The notes under the pieces were generated by a model. The model saw nothing but the letters and a program-made list of their open reading frames with translations, did no database searches and had not been told where the DNA came from. A program made the translations under genes and the position numbers. Positions 1 to 4,915 of a stretch of DNA of 5,547 nt are shown here, piece after piece (within the stretch, counting starts at the first letter, position 1; the number at the start of each line of letters is the position of its first letter). The DNA lies in the NCBI GenBank assembly GCA_020062605.1, contig JAGUWA010000110.1, positions 1 through 5,547 of the forward strand, given 5' to 3'. Origin of the DNA: Parvibaculum sp. GTDB lineage: Bacteria > Pseudomonadota > Alphaproteobacteria > Parvibaculales > Parvibaculaceae.

Positions 1-111
1 CGAGGCGGTGTGCGCCGCCGCAGAAGCGCGCGCCTCCTCGTCGGCGAGCGGCAGGCCCGCCAGGAGGTTGCGGATATCGTCGAAGGGCAAGCCGGTAGCG
101 GCGCGGGACAT
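1..111 (-). CDS. cobT: CobT, nicotinate-nucleotide--dimethylbenzimidazole phosphoribosyltransferase (N-terminal 37 codons only)
   Basis: The reading frame starts at an ATG (109-111 on the minus strand) and runs open off the left edge. The visible peptide begins MSRAATGLPFDDIRNLLAGL, followed by PLADEEARASAAA. This PFDDIR.LL..LP pattern is what I recall for the start of alphaproteobacterial CobT. CobT is a cytoplasmic enzyme that transfers phosphoribose from nicotinate mononucleotide to dimethylbenzimidazole, giving alpha-ribazole phosphate for the lower ligand of cobalamin. No catalytic residue lies in this fragment, so the call rests on the N-terminal signature and on the neighbouring DUF1289 gene, which often accompanies cobT in alphaproteobacteria (from memory). 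A weak GAGG lies about 7 nt before the start. The gene is divergent from the DUF1289 gene across about 70 bp. An unrelated helical protein remains possible. Confidence 0.72.
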   Translation of the reverse strand, partial: MSRAATGLPFDDIRNLLAGLPLADEEARASAAAHTAS

Positions 112-151
112 TGACGCCTCGGGTTTCGCGTGAAAGGAAACGAGCCCGCTC

Positions 152-157
152 TATACT
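152..157 (+). promoter_or_regulatory. Possible -10 element of the DUF1289 gene
   Basis: TATACT lies 24 nt before the GTG start, inside the 70-bp divergent gap between cobT and the DUF1289 gene, which must hold both promoters. No convincing -35 is seen at 16-18 nt spacing. The assignment rests on the -10 match and on position only. Confidence 0.35.
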
Positions 158-181
158 CTCCCGGATCGACAGAGGAAACCC

Positions 182-421
182 GTGAGCTATTCGAAACCCA
201 TCAAGAGCCCCTGCCTTCGCGTCTGCGCTGTGGACGGGCGCGCGAATGTCTGCCGCGGCTGCGGACGGAGCCTCAAGGAAATCGCCGGATGGGGTGCGAT
301 GAGCGACGGCGAGCGGGATGCGGTGCTCAGCGAACTACCGGCGCGGATCGAAAGTCTCGGCGACAAGGCGAGCGACAGGGAAGAGGCGCTGGCAAAGATC
401 GCGGAACTGCTGGGCGAGTAG
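182..421 (+). CDS. DUF1289 domain-containing small cysteine-rich protein
   Basis: This 79-residue protein has the full DUF1289 signature: SPCLRVC (Cys11, Cys15), VCRGCGRS (Cys24, Cys27), then EIAGW (Trp37), MSDGER (40-45) and a helical C-terminus. The four cysteines look like a small metal site, probably zinc or iron-sulfur, but this is inferred; the family has no firm biochemical role that I know of. The start is GTG at 182. It is preferred because AGAGGA at 171-176 sits 5 nt upstream and because residue 1 lies just before the conserved SPC motif. The gene is divergent from cobT and is followed 12 nt after its stop by a hairpin, so it is probably transcribed alone. Length is normal for the family. 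Confidence 0.9.
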   Translation: MSYSKPIKSPCLRVCAVDGRANVCRGCGRSLKEIAGWGAMSDGERDAVLSELPARIESLGDKASDREEALAKIAELLGE

Positions 422-433
422 ACGCGCCAACGG

Positions 434-463
434 CCCCGCAAGGCATATGCCTTCGGGGGTTTG
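434..463 (+). terminator. Hairpin terminator after the DUF1289 gene
   Basis: CCCCG (434-438) pairs with CGGGG (454-458). Inside this, AAGGC (440-444) pairs with GCCTT (449-453) around an ATAT loop, with one bulged C at 439. The inner 14 bp, AAGGCATATGCCTT, is a perfect palindrome. The stem is followed only by GTTTG, so the U-tract is short and termination may be partial. It starts 12 nt after the DUF1289 stop and on the right strand. Read on the minus strand it has no T-tract. Confidence 0.5.
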
Positions 464-500
464 CGCGAAAGAAGGAGCGCGGGGCATTGGAATTCGAACC

Positions 501-535
501 GCACATGTATCTCGCATGTGACATGTGGCACATGT
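501..535. repeat. Cluster of four ACATGTG-type half-sites forming two palindromes
   Basis: CACATG (502-507) and CATGTG (515-520) form an inverted repeat with a 7-nt spacer. Directly after it, ACATGTGGCACATGT (521-535) is a perfect 15-bp palindrome around a central G. The octamer GCACATGT also occurs directly repeated at 501-508 and 528-535. Close-packed dyads like this look like binding sites for a dimeric regulator, but neither neighbouring gene begins here. No protein can be named from the sequence. Confidence 0.5.
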
Positions 536-614
536 AAGGGCGTTTCTCCTTCCGCCCCGCGCGCTGCGGCTTTCCGTTCTCCCCAACCAGCCAAAGTGCC
601 ATCCACTTTTATCG

Positions 615-751
615 GTGGGACACCCCCGGGTCGTAGTGCCCGGCTCACAAAGGAGACCTCTCGGGGACCAGGTTCTGGTTTCCTGTTCCGCGAGACCGCA
701 ACCCCTCTCCACGCATTCGGCCAGTCCGGACGCGCCCTTCGGTGGAGCGAG
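615..751 (+). ncRNA. Candidate structured RNA: three consecutive hairpins
   Basis: Hairpin 1 (615-648) pairs GTGGG (615-619) with CTCAC (644-648) and CCGGG (626-630) with CCCGG (639-643). Hairpin 2 (659-695) pairs GGGGACCAG (663-671) with CTGGTTTCC (675-683), closed by TCTC (659-662) with GAGA (692-695). Hairpin 3 (705-751) pairs CTC with GAG (749-751), TCCA (708-711) with TGGA (743-746), CGC (712-714) with GCG (732-734), and TTCGG (716-720) with CCGGA (726-730). The G-U pairs in all three stems would be A-C mismatches in a minus-strand transcript, so a plus-strand RNA is favoured. I see no clear promoter and no U-tract after hairpin 3. I could not match it to 6S, tmRNA, SRP RNA, RNase P RNA or a riboswitch. 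GC-rich DNA folds easily, so this may be chance. Confidence 0.3.
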
Positions 752-813
752 TTCGGATTAATATGGGTACGGAGGAAGAGAGGGGGATAAGTTTATTTTG
801 AAGGCGGCGCGTC

Positions 814-1032
814 TCAGACCTTCTTCAGGAACTCGGTCTTGAGGACGAGGCCCTTCACCTTTTCGGCGTTGCATTCGATGTGGCCGGTGTCGCCGGTGAG
901 GCGGATGTTCTTCACGACGGTGCCGCGCTTGAGGGTGACGGAGGTGCCCTTCACCTTCAGATCCTTGATGACCATTACGCTATCGCCATCGGCAAGCGCG
1001 TTGCCGTTGCTGTCCTTCACTACATCGCTCAT
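814..1032 (-). CDS. yjdM: PhnA/YjdM-type small protein (C-terminal domain only)
   Basis: This 72-residue protein closely follows the C-terminal domain of E. coli PhnA/YjdM: VKDSNGNALADGDSV (5-19), IKDLKVKG (22-29), KRGTVVKNIRL (35-45) and LKTEFLKKV (64-72). The E. coli protein is about 111 residues, with an N-terminal zinc ribbon that is missing here. Short versions like this are, as I recall, common and complete in alphaproteobacteria, so I do not read it as truncated. Despite the name, YjdM is not part of C-P lyase and its role is unclear; the fold is a small SH3-like beta barrel. The start is ATG, with GGCGGA a few bases upstream. It lies 71 bp downstream of cobA on the same strand, so co-transcription is possible but the gap is long. 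It ends before the structured intergenic region with no clear terminator of its own. Confidence 0.88.
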   Translation of the reverse strand: MSDVVKDSNGNALADGDSVMVIKDLKVKGTSVTLKRGTVVKNIRLTGDTGHIECNAEKVKGLVLKTEFLKKV

Positions 1033-1049
1033 GGGGTCCGCCTGGGATC

Positions 1050-1066
1050 GAGGGTCGATGGCCCTC
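1050..1066. other. Small hairpin between cobA and yjdM
   Basis: GAGGG (1050-1054) and CCCTC (1062-1066) form a perfect 5-bp stem around a 7-nt loop in the 71-bp cobA-yjdM gap. In the minus-strand transcript no U-run follows it, so it is a poor terminator; it could be a 5'-leader or RNA-stability hairpin. In the plus direction it is followed by TTTA, but no plus-strand gene precedes it. Confidence 0.3.
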
Positions 1067-1103
1067 TTTAAGCCCCGTGCATCGCTGCCGCAACGGAAAA
1101 TGC

Positions 1104-2012
1104 CTAGATGGCATCCTTCCTGGCACGGAGGTTCAGCGGGTCGCGCTTGAGGATGCGGCCGTCCAGCGCGCCGAGCCAGTCGAGCCCTTCGCGGAGCTTC
1201 ACGACATCGCCGATGACGATGATGGCAGGCGCCTTGAACCCGGCGCGGGCGACATCCGCCGCCGCGGTGCCCAGCGTCGTTTCCAGCACCGACTGATCCT
1301 TCAGCGTCGCATTGCGCACGAGAGCGACGGGCTCGTCGGCACGGCGGCCATTTTCGATCAGCAGGGTCGAGATCGCGTCGAGATGCGAGAGCGCCATGTA
1401 GAGGACGATGACGGGCGAGCCCTTCGCGATGGACGGCCAGTCGAGATTTTCCGGCACGTCGCCGCCCGCCATGTGGCCGGTGATGAAGGTGACGGCATGG
1501 TTCACGTCGCGATGCGTGACCGGGATGCCGGCATAGCCGAGGCCGCCGATGCCCGCCGTGACGCCCGGCACGACGCGGAAGGGAATGCCCGCATCGACAA
1601 GGGCGAGCGCTTCCTCGCCGCCACGGCCGAAGACGAAGGGATCGCCGCCCTTCAAGCGGAGCACGCGGTGTCCCTTGCGGGCAAGTTCGACAAGCTTTGC
1701 CGAGATGTCGCGCTGTTTCGGGCTCGGCTTGCCGCCGCGCTTGCCGGAATATTCGAGCTGCGCGCCGGGACGCACGAACTGGAGCACCGTTTCGTCCACC
1801 AGCGCGTCATAGACGACGACGTCGGCCTGGCGCAGCGCATTCAAGGCATGAAGGGTCAGAAGACCGGGATCGCCGGGGCCCGCGCCGACGAGCCAGACCC
1901 AACCCGGCTCGAACCCGGGCAGGCCGAGCGCCGAGGCGGCTTCGGCGGCACCTTCCGGCACCGGCGACGCCTTGCGGCTGCCTGTCAGCGATATGACCTT
2001 CTTTTCCGTCAT
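1104..2012 (-). CDS. cobA: Uroporphyrinogen-III C-methyltransferase (SUMT)
   Basis: The protein has 302 residues and moves two methyl groups from S-adenosylmethionine to uroporphyrinogen III, giving precorrin-2. This is the branch point to cobalamin and siroheme, in the cytoplasm. Family motifs appear in order: WLVGAGPGDPGLLT (40-53, SAM-binding loop), VVYDALV (66-72), GKRGGK (90-95), RLKGGDPFVFGRGGEE (119-134), VVPGVTAG (147-154), GIPVTHRD (162-169), FITGH (176-180), LYM (204-206) and NATLKDQSV (234-242). There is no CysG-type dehydrogenase/ferrochelatase part. The first 38 residues are a polar extension beyond the usual start; no better internal start exists, so ATG at 2012 is kept, with GGTGA only a few bases upstream. 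It stands apart from cobT, and no cys or nir gene adjoins it, so the sequence does not show whether it serves B12, siroheme or both. Confidence 0.95.
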   Translation of the reverse strand: MTEKKVISLTGSRKASPVPEGAAEAASALGLPGFEPGWVWLVGAGPGDPGLLTLHALNALRQADVVVYDALVDETVLQFVRPGAQLEYSGKRGGKPSPKQRDISAKLVELARKGHRVLRLKGGDPFVFGRGGEEALALVDAGIPFRVVPGVTAGIGGLGYAGIPVTHRDVNHAVTFITGHMAGGDVPENLDWPSIAKGSPVIVLYMALSHLDAISTLLIENGRRADEPVALVRNATLKDQSVLETTLGTAAADVARAGFKAPAIIVIGDVVKLREGLDWLGALDGRILKRDPLNLRARKDAI

Positions 2013-2033
2013 TTCACCAAAACTTTTAGTGAA
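2013..2033. promoter_or_regulatory. 21-bp palindrome touching the cobA start codon
   Basis: TTCAC (2013-2017) and GTGAA (2029-2033) are the outer arms and AAAA (2019-2022) and TTTT (2024-2027) the inner arms, centred on C2023. Only the pair 2018/2028 breaks symmetry, and it would be a G-U pair in the minus-strand RNA. It ends exactly at the cobA ATG and includes the GGTGA ribosome-binding sequence. It could be an operator, or an mRNA hairpin hiding the ribosome site. The AT-rich surroundings (2013-2062) stand out from the GC-rich genes and probably hold the cobA promoter; TAGAAT on the minus strand near 2050-2055 is a possible -10. Confidence 0.45.
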
Positions 2034-2100
2034 TTAAGTTCAAGATCAATTCTAGCATGTAGATAGGGGCTTGTCGCGGGTCTTCCAAGAGCAGACGTGG

Positions 2101-2123
2101 ATGACCCGGACAAGCCGGGTCAT
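2101..2123. repeat. REP-like intergenic hairpin
   Basis: ATGACCCGG (2101-2109) and CCGGGTCAT (2115-2123) form a perfect 9-bp stem with the loop ACAAG, within the context GTGG...GACGAGG. This matches the layout of short palindromic repeats that are scattered through many alphaproteobacterial genomes (from memory). It lies between divergent cobA and the protease gene. Only one copy is in the window. Confidence 0.6.
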
Positions 2124-2177
2124 GACGAGGGAGAGAAATTTCAGACCGCTCATTACGCTTTTATCACCCGTCCGCGC

Positions 2178-2183
2178 TAGACT
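2178..2183 (+). promoter_or_regulatory. Possible -10 element just upstream of the protease start
   Basis: TAGACT ends 7 bp before ATG 2191, so transcription from it would begin at or beside the start codon. That would fit the lack of any Shine-Dalgarno sequence there. The -35 region is weak (no TTGACA-like hexamer at 16-18 nt), so the call is tentative. Confidence 0.3.
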
Positions 2184-2190
2184 CGTTTCC

Positions 2191-2886
2191 ATGAGGCAGA
2201 ACAACTGGACATGGGCCGCCCTGGTCCTTCTGGGAGCCGCGGCGCTGCTGCTTCTCCTGATGAACCGCTTTCCGGACGCGCTGGACAGCGAGAACGCGCA
2301 GATGCGCTTCGTCTATGGCGTGCTGCTGCTGACGCTGGTCGGCTCCGGCGTTGTGATGGGGTGGCGGGAACGAGCGGGCGTGGCGCTGAAGCAGGCGCTT
2401 GCCTGGATCGCAATCGGGCTCGTCCTCGTGATCGGCTATTCCTATCGCGATGTCTTTTCGGACATCGGAAGCCGGCTGCGTTCCGAAGTCGCCCCCTCGG
2501 TCCCGGTGACAGGCGAGCCCGGCACGGCCTATCTTTCGCGCGACATGACGGGACATTTCCATGCGGACGCTCTCGTCAACGGCACGCATGTGCGCTTCAT
2601 GGTGGATACGGGCGCGAGCGACGTGGCGCTCAGCGCCGCAGACGCGCAGCGGATCGGTATCGACTTTTCCAGGCTCAGCTACACCATCCCCTATCAGACG
2701 GCGAACGGCGTCATCTATGCCGCGCGGGTGAGGATCGACGAGGTGACGGTCGGGGGCATTACGCTGCGCGACGTCGATGCCTCGGTGTCGCAGGGCGGGC
2801 TCGACACCTCGCTGCTCGGCATGAGCTTCCTCGGGCGGCTGGACTCGGTGGAGGTCAGGGGCGAACGGCTGGTGCTGCGCTACTAG
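2191..2886 (+). CDS. Membrane-anchored retropepsin-like aspartic protease (TIGR02281-type, clan AA)
   Basis: With the ATG at 2191 the protein has 231 residues. Three hydrophobic segments come first: about 7-24, 39-57 and 69-85. The short loop 25-38 is acidic and the loop 58-68 is basic (WRERAGVALK). By the positive-inside rule this puts the C-terminal domain in the periplasm. That domain (about 112-231) carries the protease signature FMVDTGASDVALS (137-149), with catalytic Asp139 in DTGA, and the later LLGMSFLGRL (208-217) typical of the family. One such motif per chain implies activity as a homodimer. Caulobacter PerP, which trims the polarity factor PodJ, is a relative of this kind as I recall, but the substrate here is unknown. 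The open frame extends upstream to a TTG at 2071, but that part runs through the REP-like hairpin and is not protein-like. No clear ribosome site precedes 2191. Confidence 0.85.
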   Translation: MRQNNWTWAALVLLGAAALLLLLMNRFPDALDSENAQMRFVYGVLLLTLVGSGVVMGWRERAGVALKQALAWIAIGLVLVIGYSYRDVFSDIGSRLRSEVAPSVPVTGEPGTAYLSRDMTGHFHADALVNGTHVRFMVDTGASDVALSAADAQRIGIDFSRLSYTIPYQTANGVIYAARVRIDEVTVGGITLRDVDASVSQGGLDTSLLGMSFLGRLDSVEVRGERLVLRY

Positions 2887-2933
2887 CCGGCATCCCGGTC
2901 CTGCCATTCTCCCGCCTCATTCAGGACTTCAAT

Positions 2934-2957
2934 AGCGGATGAGACTTGTCATCCGTT
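2934..2957 (+). terminator. Hairpin between the protease and phosphohexomutase genes
   Basis: CGGATGA (2936-2942) and TCATCCG (2949-2955) form a perfect 7-bp stem with a 6-nt loop, extendable by a G-U and an A-U pair. It starts 48 bp after the protease stop. Only two or three T bases follow, so it is at best a weak terminator. It could equally be an mRNA 3'-end stabiliser. Confidence 0.35.
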
Positions 2958-2973
2958 CACGCCGAAATTTCGC

Positions 2974-2979
2974 TATAAC
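2974..2979 (+). promoter_or_regulatory. Possible -10 element of the phosphohexomutase gene
   Basis: TATAAC in the context CGCTATAACG lies 37 bp before ATG 3017, in a locally AT-rich patch. The best -35-like sequence, TTGTCA (2946-2951), is 22 bp away, which is too far for a normal promoter. Only the -10 and its position therefore support the call. Confidence 0.4.
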
Positions 2980-3016
2980 GAGTCATCGAAACAGCCCTGC
3001 TCTCCCCGGAGATAAC

Positions 3017-4516
3017 ATGACGTTGAAGCCGCGCGCCGACCTGAAGCCCAATACGCCCGAATTCGAGAACCTGCCTCTCGTCTCGCCCAACGGATTCCGC
3101 GAGTATGACGCGCGCTGGCTGTTCGGACAGGAAATCAATCTCGTCGGCGTGCAGGCGCTCGGGCTGGGGCTGGGGACGGCGATCCACGAATTCGGCGTGG
3201 TCCCCAGGATCGCGGTCGGTCACGATTTCCGGTCCTACTCCGCCTCGATCAAGCAGGCGCTGATCATCGGCCTGATGGAAGCGGGCTGCGAAGTGCACGA
3301 CATCGGGCTGGCGCTTTCGCCCGTCGCCTATTTCGCGCAGTTCGCGCTCGACGTGCCCTGCGTCGCGATGGTGACGGCGAGCCACAACGAGAACGGCTGG
3401 ACGGGCGTGAAGATGGGCGCGCAACGGCCACTCACCTTCGGGCCGGACGAGATGGGCCGCCTGAAGGAGATCGTGCTCGGGGGCGAAGGCAAGGCCCGCG
3501 ACGGCGGACGCTATATCCGCGTGGGCGACATGGCGGAGCGCTATATCGCCGACCTCACCGGCCGGCCGAAAATCAAGCGCAAGCTGCGCGTGGTCGCGGC
3601 CTGCGGCAACGGGACGGCGGGGGCCTTCGCGCCGAAGGTTCTCGAAGGCATCGGCGTGGAGGTGATCCCGCTCGATTGCGAACTCGACTGGACCTTCCCG
3701 CGGTATAATCCGAACCCGGAAGACATGGAGATGCTCCATGCGCTGCGCGACAAGGTGCTGGAAACGGGCGCCGATGTCGGCCTTGGCTTCGACGGCGACG
3801 GCGACCGCTGCGGCGTCGTCGACGATACGGGCGAGGAAATCTTCGCCGACAAGGTGGGCGTGATGCTGGCGCGGGATTTATCCTCGCGGCATGCGAATGC
3901 GCAATTCGTGGTGGACGTGAAGTCGACCGGGCTCTTCCTTACCGATCCCGTGCTGATCAAAAACGGCGCGAAGACGGACTACTGGAAAACCGGACACTCC
4001 TATATCAAGCGTCGCGCGCACGAACTGAATGCGCTGGTCGGCTTCGAGAAGTCCGGCCATTACTTCTTCAATCCGCCGATCGGGCGCGGCTATGACGACG
4101 GGCTCGTCTCGGCCATCGCCATCTGCGACATGCTGGACCGCAATCCGGACAAGAAGATGTCGGAACTGCGCGAGGCGCTGCCGAAGACATGGGGCTCGCC
4201 CACCATGTCTCCCTATTGCCCGGACGAAGTGAAATACGACGTGGTGGAGAGAATGGTGAGGCTCTTCGAAGAGATGGAGACGAAGGGCGAGACGCTTGTC
4301 GGCCAGAAGATCCGCGACATCGTGACGGTGAACGGCGTGCGCGTGACGGTGGCAGACGGGACATGGGGGCTCGTGCGCGCCTCATCGAACAAGCCGGGGC
4401 TCGTGGTCGTGGTCGAAAGCCCGGCGTCGGAAGCAAACATGCGCGCCATGTTCGCCGAGATCGACAAGCGCCTTTCGGCGCAGCCCGAAGTCGGCGAGTA
4501 CGATCAGAGGATTTGA
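3017..4516 (+). CDS. Phosphomannomutase/phosphoglucomutase (alpha-D-phosphohexomutase family)
   Basis: This 499-residue cytoplasmic enzyme interconverts hexose 6-phosphates and 1-phosphates through a phosphoserine and a bisphosphate intermediate, feeding nucleotide-sugar synthesis for polysaccharides. All family hallmarks are present: FREYDARWLF (27-36), the catalytic loop VTASHNENGWTG (119-130) with Ser122, the magnesium loop FDGDGDRCG (258-266) with Asp259, 261 and 263, the sugar-specificity loop FEKSGH (343-348), and the phosphate-binding loop RASSNKP (454-460). Length and the opening sequence match the rhizobial-type proteins annotated pgm or manB. Specificity between mannose and glucose cannot be decided from sequence. 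ATG 3017 is chosen because GGAG (3008-3011) lies 5 nt upstream; an in-frame ATG at 2939 would add 26 arginine-rich residues and falls inside a hairpin. It is probably a single-gene unit. Its stop lies 12 bp from the stop of the convergent toxin gene. Confidence 0.95.
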   Translation: MTLKPRADLKPNTPEFENLPLVSPNGFREYDARWLFGQEINLVGVQALGLGLGTAIHEFGVVPRIAVGHDFRSYSASIKQALIIGLMEAGCEVHDIGLALSPVAYFAQFALDVPCVAMVTASHNENGWTGVKMGAQRPLTFGPDEMGRLKEIVLGGEGKARDGGRYIRVGDMAERYIADLTGRPKIKRKLRVVAACGNGTAGAFAPKVLEGIGVEVIPLDCELDWTFPRYNPNPEDMEMLHALRDKVLETGADVGLGFDGDGDRCGVVDDTGEEIFADKVGVMLARDLSSRHANAQFVVDVKSTGLFLTDPVLIKNGAKTDYWKTGHSYIKRRAHELNALVGFEKSGHYFFNPPIGRGYDDGLVSAIAICDMLDRNPDKKMSELREALPKTWGSPTMSPYCPDEVKYDVVERMVRLFEEMETKGETLVGQKIRDIVTVNGVRVTVADGTWGLVRASSNKPGLVVVVESPASEANMRAMFAEIDKRLSAQPEVGEYDQRI

Positions 4517-4528
4517 GATGGGCGCGGC

Positions 4529-4915
4529 TTAAACTTTCCGGATCGGTCCGGGGTACTGCGCCACAAGGGGGTCGGCCGTCAGCAGCATGATGCCCTCCTC
4601 CAGCGCCTGCGCAACCAGCATCCGGTCGAATGGATCCTTGTGAAGAGGCGGCAAATCGCCTGCCGCAAGTGCATGACCGCTCGCTATAGGCAACTCCTCA
4701 TAGCCATTATCGAGAAGCCCGCGATGGAGGAGGCGCGGATCGGCCTGGAAATCATCCCGTCCCAGCGAGCGCTTGATGGCGACTTCCCACAAGTTCACCG
4801 GGCTGAAGAAAAGAAGATTCTCGCTGTCTTCTATGAGCTTGCGCGCTACGCGCGGCAGCTTGCCCGGCAAGCCAGCCGCCCAGAGAAGAATATGCGTATC
4901 GAGAAGGAGCTTCAC
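4529..4915 (-). CDS. vapC: VapC-family PIN-domain toxin
   Basis: This 128-residue protein is a PIN-domain nuclease of the COG3744 type. VapC toxins cut RNA, often tRNA or rRNA, and slow growth when freed from the antitoxin. The opening LLLDTHILLWA gives Asp6. SPVNLWEVAIK (38-48) gives Glu44. HKDPFDRMLVAQA (92-104) gives Asp97. LLTADP (111-116) gives Asp115. The acidic metal-binding set is therefore complete and the toxin looks active; its target cannot be told from sequence. It starts with GTG, overlapping the antitoxin stop by 4 nt (GTGA), and GGGGAAG at 4920-4926 lies 4 nt upstream, so translation is probably coupled to the antitoxin. The 3' end lies 12 bp from the stop of the convergent phosphohexomutase gene, with no terminator between them. 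Base composition resembles the neighbours. Confidence 0.93.
   Translation of the reverse strand: MKLLLDTHILLWAAGLPGKLPRVARKLIEDSENLLFFSPVNLWEVAIKRSLGRDDFQADPRLLHRGLLDNGYEELPIASGHALAAGDLPPLHKDPFDRMLVAQALEEGIMLLTADPLVAQYPGPIRKV

Larger units (their letters stand above)
422..813. other. 392-bp gene-free region between the DUF1289 gene and yjdM
   Basis: No reading frame here has family-like composition; those that are open are short, arginine/proline-rich shadows. The region holds, in order, the DUF1289 terminator hairpin, a cluster of ACATGTG half-sites (501-535) and three consecutive hairpins (615-751). It ends in a purine-rich then T-rich stretch (770-800) beyond the yjdM stop. It lies between the 3' ends of a plus-strand and a minus-strand gene, so no flanking gene needs a promoter in it. 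Any conserved structure here would therefore belong to an independent element. Confidence 0.6.

Noticed and set aside
485..505. tRNA T-arm-like sequence (GGTTCGAAT on the minus strand)
   Set aside because: The stem bases beside the loop do not pair and no D-arm or anticodon arm can be placed.
187..648. Minus-strand and plus-strand open frames across the DUF1289 gene and the gap behind it (130-790)
   Set aside because: Low-complexity Arg/Pro/Ser-rich translations that run through hairpins and palindromes; no family features and no ribosome sites.
640..665. Fragment AAAGGAGACC resembling part of a cobalamin riboswitch
   Set aside because: The conserved CCGCAAC-type core is not found at the right distance and no plus-strand gene follows within 1 kb.
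1077..2066. Long plus-strand open frame of 329 codons opposite cobA
   Set aside because: It is the antisense shadow of cobA in GC-rich DNA; its Arg/Asp/His-rich composition is not protein-like and it matches no family.
2071..2190. Upstream extension of the protease frame to a TTG start at 2071
   Set aside because: The added 40 residues cross the REP-like hairpin, lack conservation features and have no ribosome site; the TM segment starts right after ATG 2191.
2164..2907. Minus-strand open frame opposite the protease gene
   Set aside because: His/Arg-rich shadow; the plus strand has a convincing TM plus DTGA protein.
2939..3016. Upstream ATG (2939) for the phosphohexomutase
   Set aside because: It lies inside a hairpin with no ribosome site, while ATG 3017 has GGAG at ideal spacing and gives the family-typical N-terminus.
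2957..3739. Minus-strand open frame of 260 codons opposite the phosphohexomutase gene
   Set aside because: Shadow of a gene with all its catalytic motifs intact.
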